Assembly (NCBI RefSeq): GCF_022869825.1
Contig: NZ_CP094971.1
Coordinates: 2,408,501 to 2,472,500, forward strand
Direction of reading: 5' to 3'
DNA: 64,000 bases
From: Clostridium sp. BJN0001
Lineage (GTDB): Bacteria; Bacillota; Clostridia; Clostridiales; Clostridiaceae
The position numbers and the translations under genes were made by a program. This document shows, in pieces, positions 56,695 to 64,000 of the stretch. Numbering within the stretch: the first letter of the stretch is position 1; each line of letters starts with the position of its first letter. Under the pieces are notes generated by a model. That model saw only the letters and a program-made list of their open reading frames with translations. It made no database searches and was not told the DNA's origin.

Positions 56695-57933
56695 CTATCT
56701 AATTTTTAAAAGTTCTCTTCTAAGCATATCAAGTCCTCTTGCTGTTGCTCTTAACCTTACTTTTGCTCTGTTTCCATTAAATACATGTTTTTCAACTATT
56801 GTTTTTCCTTTTACATATACACCTATATATACAAGTCCAACAGGTTTATCCTTAGTTCCTCCTCCTGGTCCTGCAATTCCAGTTGTAACAATACTTGTAT
56901 CAGTACCTGCATTTTTAGCTATTCCTTCTGCCATTTCTGCTGCTGTTTCTTTGCTTACTTCAGTATATTTTTTCAAAGTTTCTTCTTTAACTCCAAGTCT
57001 CTTATGCTTAGCTTCATTTGTATATGTAACTGCACCCTCAAGAAATACTTTTGAAACACCTGGATAATTAATAAGTGCTGCTGCTATCATTCCACCTGTA
57101 CATGATTCTGCTGTTGATATTGTAAGATTTTTATCTATAAGCATTTTTGCAACTACATTCTCAATTGGTTCATCTTCTGTTGTAAAAACATTTTCTTTAA
57201 ACCTTAATTCAACTTCATTTTGCATTGGCTTTATAAGGTTTAATGCTTTTTCTTTATTTTCCGCCTTTGCTGTAATCCTTAATACAACCTCTGTATCTTT
57301 TGCATACGGTGCTATTGTAGGATTTGTTTGAGAATCCAATATGTCTTTTATTTGTGTAGCTACACTGCTCTCTCCAATTCCAGCAATCTTTATCATCTTT
57401 GATACAATAACAAAATCACTTTTTTTCTGAAGATATGGTACTACACTATTTTCAAACATAGGCTTCATTTCTTTTGGAGGTCCTGGAAGTATTATCATAA
57501 CTTTATTATCTTTTTCTATTATAACTCCAGGAGCTGTTCCATTATCATTTTGAAGAACTATGCTTCCTTCTGGAACATATGCCTGCTTTAAATTATTATC
57601 AGGCATACTTCTATTACTAGATTCAAAATATTTTATTATCCTTTTTTCTGACTCTTCATTTTTAATTAAATTCATATTAAAATATTCAGCTGCAACTTCT
57701 TTTGTTATATCATCATTTGTAGGTCCAAGACCTCCTGTTGTTACAATTATATCGCTTCTTTTATATGCCTCATCAAACGCATATAAAATTCTTTTTTTGT
57801 TATCACCAACAACCTGTTGATAATACATATCTATTCCTAATGAAGCAAGATTAGCTGCTAAATACTGTGAGTTTAAATTAACTATATCTCCAAGAAGTAT
57901 TTCAGTACCAACTGCTATAATTTCAGCTTTCAT
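56695..57933 (-). CDS. cinA: CinA family nicotinamide-nucleotide amidase
   Basis: A 412-residue two-domain protein. The N-terminal MoCF-like domain (about 1-170; EIIAVGTEILLGDIVN, TTGGLGPTNDDITKEV, ILPGPPKEMKPMF) is an ADP-ribose pyrophosphatase-type domain. The C-terminal CinA/PncC domain (about 255-412; ISTAESCTGGMIAAAL, FLEGAVTYTNEAKHKRLGV, TGIAGPGGGTKDKPVGLVYIG) deamidates NMN. It recycles pyridine nucleotide breakdown products and in competent bacteria is induced with recA. Complete. Confidence 0.94.
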   Translation of the reverse strand: MKAEIIAVGTEILLGDIVNLNSQYLAANLASLGIDMYYQQVVGDNKKRILYAFDEAYKRSDIIVTTGGLGPTNDDITKEVAAEYFNMNLIKNEESEKRIIKYFESSNRSMPDNNLKQAYVPEGSIVLQNDNGTAPGVIIEKDNKVMIILPGPPKEMKPMFENSVVPYLQKKSDFVIVSKMIKIAGIGESSVATQIKDILDSQTNPTIAPYAKDTEVVLRITAKAENKEKALNLIKPMQNEVELRFKENVFTTEDEPIENVVAKMLIDKNLTISTAESCTGGMIAAALINYPGVSKVFLEGAVTYTNEAKHKRLGVKEETLKKYTEVSKETAAEMAEGIAKNAGTDTSIVTTGIAGPGGGTKDKPVGLVYIGVYVKGKTIVEKHVFNGNRAKVRLRATARGLDMLRRELLKIR

Positions 57934-58002
57934 AAATTATCTGCACTTCCTTTTTAATTTTCTTTTTAACTTATTGTATTATATCTTTTTAAAAAAGTAA
58001 AA

Positions 58003-58217
58003 CCCATTCATAAATGAATGGGCTAAACAGTTACATTTAATATTGCTACCCTCTAAAAAAGAGGATAGCTATATAAAAAATTTCTTCTTCTCAATCTAAG
58101 CTAAATAAAATTTAATCCAAAATGATTTAATTTAGATTGATTATATGTATGAGAAGAAAAAACTTATAACTAAGAAAACTCTTTTACATTAATATTATAT
58201 TCAAAACTTTTCTTAGT
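58003..58217. repeat. Block of four consecutive hairpins between the glucokinase and cinA genes
   Basis: Four stem-loops fill most of the 299-base gap: 58003-58022 (CCCATTCAT/ATGAATGGG), 58045-58069 (GCTACCCTCT/AGAGGATAGC), a nested structure 58085-58158 (TTCTTCTC/GAGAAGAA outside, AATCTAA/TTAGATT inside) and 58169-58217 (ACTAAGAAAA/TTTTCTTAGT). On the minus strand the last hairpin is followed by TTTTACTTTTTT, a plausible terminator. It could be a tandem terminator region, a small RNA, or a palindrome-ended relic of an IS200/IS605-like element. No coding frame is evident. Confidence 0.6.
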
Positions 58218-58232
58218 ATTCATATTAATTTT

Positions 58233-59186
58233 CTATTTATCTTGAGTTTCAAGTAAAGCTAATGCAACTGCTCCTATAACTCCTGCATCTTGACCTAATC
58301 CTGCAGGTACAATCTTTACAGATGAAGCCATTGATTTAAAGCATCTTTTATCAACTACTTTTCTAACAGTATCAAAAACTATATCTCCAGCTTTTGTTAC
58401 TCCTCCACCCATTATTACAACTTCAGGATCAAAAATTGTTACTGCATTTGCAACTGCTATACCTAAATAATTTAATGCAGAACTTATTATATCTTTTGCT
58501 ATAGTATCTCCTTTTTTAGCTTCTTCAAAAACTTCAGCAGAAGTTACTTTTTCATACTGTCTAAGAGAAGTTTCTGCTTTACTCTCTAAAGCTTCTTTTG
58601 CTCTCTTTGCAATAGCTGTTCCTGATGCTAATGCTTCAACACATCCTATATTTCCACAATTACATCTAGGTCCATTCTGTTCAATTGTCATATGACCTAT
58701 TTCTAACGCATTAGAAGTATGTCCTCTGTAAATTTTTCCATTTAATATGGCTCCTCCGCCAACACCTGTACTAATTGTGAAGAAAATAACATCTTTAGAA
58801 CCTTTTCCTGCTCCAAACATATATTCACCAATAGTAGCAACATTTGCATCATTATCTAAAAATACAGGTAAATTAAATTTCTTTTTTAATGGTTCAACTA
58901 AATTAAAGTCTTTAAATGGAAGATTTGGTGTATAAATTATTACGCCCTTCTCAGCATCTAAAGGTCCTGGTGAGCCTATTCCTATTGCTTTTATTTCACT
59001 TAAATCAGCTGAACTATCTTCTATAACGCTACTTACAGAATTTATTATTCTATTAAGTACAGGTATTTCACCTTCATCAGCTTTTGTAGGCACAGTAGTT
59101 TGACTCACTATTTCACCATTTAAATCCGATAAGGCAGTACTAATCTTCGTTCCACCTAAATCGATACCAATAACATATTTTTGCAT
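58233..59186 (-). CDS. ROK-family glucokinase
   Basis: A 317-residue sugar kinase that phosphorylates glucose at C6 in the cytoplasm. ATP-binding GIDLGGTKISTALSD starts at residue 7, DNDANVATIGEYMFGAG and the catalytic aspartate region follow, and the ROK zinc motif is CNCGNIGCVEALASGTAI. GVTKAGDIVFDTV and GLGQDAGVIGAVALA end it. There is no DNA-binding domain, so it is a kinase, not a repressor. The start is ATG 59184-59186 with GGGAGAG upstream. It probably acts on free sugars from beta-glucoside hydrolysis. Confidence 0.9.
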   Translation of the reverse strand: MQKYVIGIDLGGTKISTALSDLNGEIVSQTTVPTKADEGEIPVLNRIINSVSSVIEDSSADLSEIKAIGIGSPGPLDAEKGVIIYTPNLPFKDFNLVEPLKKKFNLPVFLDNDANVATIGEYMFGAGKGSKDVIFFTISTGVGGGAILNGKIYRGHTSNALEIGHMTIEQNGPRCNCGNIGCVEALASGTAIAKRAKEALESKAETSLRQYEKVTSAEVFEEAKKGDTIAKDIISSALNYLGIAVANAVTIFDPEVVIMGGGVTKAGDIVFDTVRKVVDKRCFKSMASSVKIVPAGLGQDAGVIGAVALALLETQDK

Positions 59187-59342
59187 CTTTTTCTCTCCCA
59201 TCATTTAAATGAATTTATTATATCGTATACAATTCATATTTTATCTATTAATTAATTGTATTATATTTATATAATACATAAGTTTACTCTTTTTTTAAAG
59301 TGTTTAAGTAAAAAAAGATGCTATAAATATAGAAATATAATT

Positions 59343-59582
59343 CTAAGAATACATTCTTTTAGCAGTAATATAACAATTCCCACTACTATCATAAATTTTA
59401 CTATTAACAATAAAATTACTTTTTATTAGCATTGAATCTATTATCATAATATTATTTTGACTATTACTGTGAACTTTAATAATAAAATTATCATCTGATT
59501 CAACTATATTTAAATAATCATAAATACTGCTATAATCTCCTAATTCTATTCTGCCATTTATGTCCATAATATAATCTGACAT
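59343..59582 (-). CDS. Small protein of unknown function
   Basis: A 79-residue protein I do not recognise. It is predicted mostly beta-strand (FIIKVHSNSQNNIMIIDSML, NFIVNSKIYDSSGNCYI), with no membrane helix or metal-binding motif. Codon use resembles neighbours and AAGGATGGTG precedes the ATG at a suitable distance, so it is likely real. It is separated from the VanZ gene by 96 bases and from glucokinase by 156. Confidence 0.55.
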   Translation of the reverse strand: MSDYIMDINGRIELGDYSSIYDYLNIVESDDNFIIKVHSNSQNNIMIIDSMLIKSNFIVNSKIYDSSGNCYITAKRMYS

Positions 59583-59678
59583 AGAGACACCATCCTTAAT
59601 ATTATTAAATCCTCTATAAATAGTATCCCTTTTTCTACAAAAATCTATCCCTTTTTTTAATGTATTTTATACAATAAA

Positions 59679-60122
59679 TCATTTTTTTCGAAGTTTATTA
59701 AATATAAATACAATTATAGCTAGAGTAAAACCACCTAATGTATCAATACATATATCCCTTAATGCACCTTCTCTTCCTGGTACAAAAAGTTGATGAAATT
59801 CATCTAAGCATGCATAAACAAATACAATAATAATGCTATATACATATATCATTTTTTTAGTATTTAAAAAATTTTTTAATGTATTTATCACTAAAAATGC
59901 TAAAATCATATACTCAGTAAAATGTGCAATTTTTCTTAGTAAAAAATTAGCAAAATCAATTCTATCTTTATTAATATTAATACCCATACTATCCAATATA
60001 GACAGTACCCCATAACTTTGACTATCTGAAACTTCACCCGATTTTGCAGACATAAAAAAAATAAAAATCATCCACAAAATCAAAAGAGTTAGATAAATAA
60101 AAGCTTTCCTCCTATTTTTCAT
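59679..60122 (-). CDS. VanZ-like membrane protein
   Basis: A 147-residue protein with four transmembrane helices. The VanZ-family pattern is clear: FIFFMSAKSGEVSDSQS after the first helix, NFLLRKIAHFTEYMILAFLV, and YACLDEFHQLFVPGREGALRDICIDTLGG. VanZ itself confers low-level teicoplanin resistance, but most homologues are of unknown function. Monocistronic or cotranscribed with the small gene downstream. Confidence 0.85.
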   Translation of the reverse strand: MKNRRKAFIYLTLLILWMIFIFFMSAKSGEVSDSQSYGVLSILDSMGININKDRIDFANFLLRKIAHFTEYMILAFLVINTLKNFLNTKKMIYVYSIIIVFVYACLDEFHQLFVPGREGALRDICIDTLGGFTLAIIVFIFNKLRKK

Positions 60123-60173
60123 TGTTCCTCCATTTTAAATTATCAAAACATGATTTTCTTAAGTATATAAATT

Positions 60174-60617
60174 CTAATTTATTTCAGAAATATATTTATT
60201 TATATATGCAAGTGACTCCTCAACAAGTTGCTGACTTTTCTCAAAATTTTCAATTTTCATTTCAAGACTTGATAACTTCTCTTCTTGTCTTATAAGTATC
60301 TTTCGTACATCTTTTAAAAGCTTTGCTTCATAAGAAACTTGAATTCCATCATCATCAATAAATATTTTTTCAGGTGGTTCTCCACATTTTGTACATTTTT
60401 CATATATCTTATTTTTATCTTCATCATAAAAAACTTTAAATGTATCATTAGCACATTTTGAACAATTTGATAATATTCTATAATCATAATCCGTAAGATT
60501 ATACTCATACTTTGATCCACATTCTTTACATACAATCTTTAACTTACTATCGTCTTCATGTATATAAAACTGATTTCCATTGCATCCATTTTTTTTGCAC
60601 ACAATAGTCTTAATCAT
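60174..60617 (-). CDS. Zinc-ribbon protein with C-terminal coiled coil
   Basis: A 147-residue protein of unknown function. The N-terminal half has several cysteine pairs (CKKNGC, CKECG, CSKC, CTKCG), enough for two zinc ribbons. The C-terminal ~45 residues (LIRQEEKLSSLEMKIENFEK) form a coiled coil for oligomerisation. It could bind nucleic acid or act as an adaptor. No operon partner gives a clue. AGGGGTTG lies upstream of the ATG. Confidence 0.6.
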   Translation of the reverse strand: MIKTIVCKKNGCNGNQFYIHEDDSKLKIVCKECGSKYEYNLTDYDYRILSNCSKCANDTFKVFYDEDKNKIYEKCTKCGEPPEKIFIDDDGIQVSYEAKLLKDVRKILIRQEEKLSSLEMKIENFEKSQQLVEESLAYINKYISEIN

Positions 60618-60721
60618 TATTAATCACAACCCCTAACAATTGTATATTTTTTACATTTATTATACATCGCTAAAGTAAATTTGTACATAAAATAAAAACT
60701 AGTATTTTCTACATTTTATAC

Positions 60722-60874
60722 TTATTTGTCAAATAATCCGCCACCATTGCCTTGTCTTGAACCTTGTCTTGAATGACCTATTACCTTCTTAGGTTTTAAA
60801 TTGCCTTGAATATTTTTACCTTTTTTCTTCTTTTGTTCTATTATTTTTTTCATCATTTCTATATTTTTTTCCAA
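60722..60874 (-). CDS. Small basic protein with glycine/glutamine-rich tail (TTG start)
   Basis: A 50-residue reading frame: MEKNIEMMKKIIEQKKKKGK followed by a QGN-containing linker and the tail SRQGSRQGNGGGLFDK. Start TTG 60872-60874 with AGAGGTG upstream at about eight bases. Very lysine-rich N-terminal helix, then SRQG repeated twice. It lies beside rRNA genes, and such basic tails can bind RNA, but that is inference. It is too short for the usual gene callers, and I have no family name for it. Confidence 0.5.
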   Translation of the reverse strand: MEKNIEMMKKIIEQKKKKGKNIQGNLKPKKVIGHSRQGSRQGNGGGLFDK

Positions 60875-60908
60875 AATAACGACACCTCTTTTATTATATA
60901 ATAAAAAA

Positions 60909-60932
60909 AGACTGTTGATTAAACAACAGTCT
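60909..60932 (-). terminator. Terminator of the rRNA operon
   Basis: AGACTGTTG, 6-base loop, CAACAGTCT, followed on the minus strand by a run of seven T. It lies 7 bases after the tRNA-Ala CCA. Confidence 0.9.
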
Positions 60933-60939
60933 AACTAAA

Positions 60940-61015
60940 TGGTGGAGATAAAGGGATTCGAACCCTTGACCCCCTGCGTGCAAGGCAGGTGCTCTCCCAA
61001 CTGAGCTATACCCCC
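60940..61015 (-). tRNA. tRNA-Ala (anticodon TGC)
   Basis: 76 bases with encoded CCA. Minus-strand acceptor GGGGGTA/TATCTCC with two G-T wobbles, anticodon loop CTTGCAC giving TGC, T arm AGGG-TTCGAAT-CCCT. It is the last gene of the rRNA operon, 9 bases after 5S. Confidence 0.97.
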
Positions 61016-61024
61016 ATAAACTAA

Positions 61025-61140
61025 CCTGGCGACGTCTTACTCTTCCACACAGTCACCCATGCAGTACCATCAGCGCTATAGACCTTAACTGTCCTGTTCG
61101 GTATGGGAAGGAGTGTTACCTCTACGCCATCATCACCAGA
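61025..61140 (-). rRNA. 5S rRNA of the rRNA operon
   Basis: About 116 bases on the minus strand from TCTGGTGAT to GTCGCCAGG, with the CCGAACAGGACAGTTAAGG core. It follows 23S after a 65-base spacer and differs from the copy at 44098-44215 at about seven positions. Confidence 0.95.
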
Positions 61141-61205
61141 TATTTTTGAAAGATTTGTTCTTTCAAAATTGCATATAAATCATGTATTACAACTTTTTTT
61201 AATTT

Positions 61206-64000
<2,795 letters not shown>

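Overview
The window is AT-rich, Gram-positive chromosome, most consistent with a Clostridium sensu stricto (cluster I) species. The evidence is the low G+C, strong GGAGG-type ribosome binding sites with many TTG starts, and clostridial families such as a DUF6514-like protein, a DUF3785-like protein, a GerS-like lipoprotein and AbrB with a zinc-knuckle tail. The gene order ftsEX-ctp-PDZ-uvrBA-FHA-ftsW-pbp-uvrC-murB-rapZ-yvcK-whiA-dnaE also fits. The species cannot be named from the sequence alone.

Positions 1-22000 are core genome, almost all on the minus strand. They hold DNA replication (dnaE), a morphogenesis and metabolic-control block (murB, rapZ, yvcK, whiA), nucleotide excision repair (uvrA, uvrB, uvrC) and cell-wall/division genes (ftsE, ftsX, a C-terminal protease with a PDZ membrane protein, a monofunctional PBP with an FtsW/RodA partner, an FHA protein). 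A YitT transporter and a split transketolase follow. uvrBA has a readable sigma-A promoter overlapped by a LexA-like box.

Positions 22000-37000 hold a mazEF pair with an atypical antitoxin, a GerS-like lipoprotein, Nnr and AcpS. Next come YihY, three nucleotide-sugar genes (WbpA-, WbpD- and WbpE-like), a nuclease-helicase fusion, a DUF1836 regulator, abrB, RsmI with a TrmN6-like methyltransferase, and a secreted NlpC/P60 endopeptidase. A complete insertion sequence (37025-38821, 18-bp terminal inverted repeats, 4-bp target duplication) lies between this endopeptidase and what looks like its own promoter.

Positions 39000-47600 hold a free-standing tRNA-Pro, dcd, a parvulin, ung, a DUF3785-like protein, a chemotaxis receptor, and an orphan 5S rRNA-tRNA-Phe unit with its own consensus promoter. 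They also hold a protein with a toxin-type nucleic-acid deaminase domain, a cyclopropane fatty acid synthase and a sirtuin. Positions 47600-56500 hold a patatin, a beta-glucoside PTS operon (IIB, IIC, IIA, GH4 6-phospho-beta-glucosidase) behind a sigma-54-type promoter, its LevR-type activator, and an NSS symporter with a 31-residue MetS-like small subunit that is easily missed.

Positions 56600-64000 hold cinA, a 215-base block of four hairpins, a ROK glucokinase, four small genes (including a 50-residue basic protein with a TTG start), and the 3' end of an rRNA operon on the minus strand (23S partial, 5S, tRNA-Ala, terminator). The most interesting items are the promoter-separating IS with its Shine-Dalgarno-masking hairpin, the lone deaminase protein, the autonomous 5S-tRNA-Phe unit and the multi-hairpin block.
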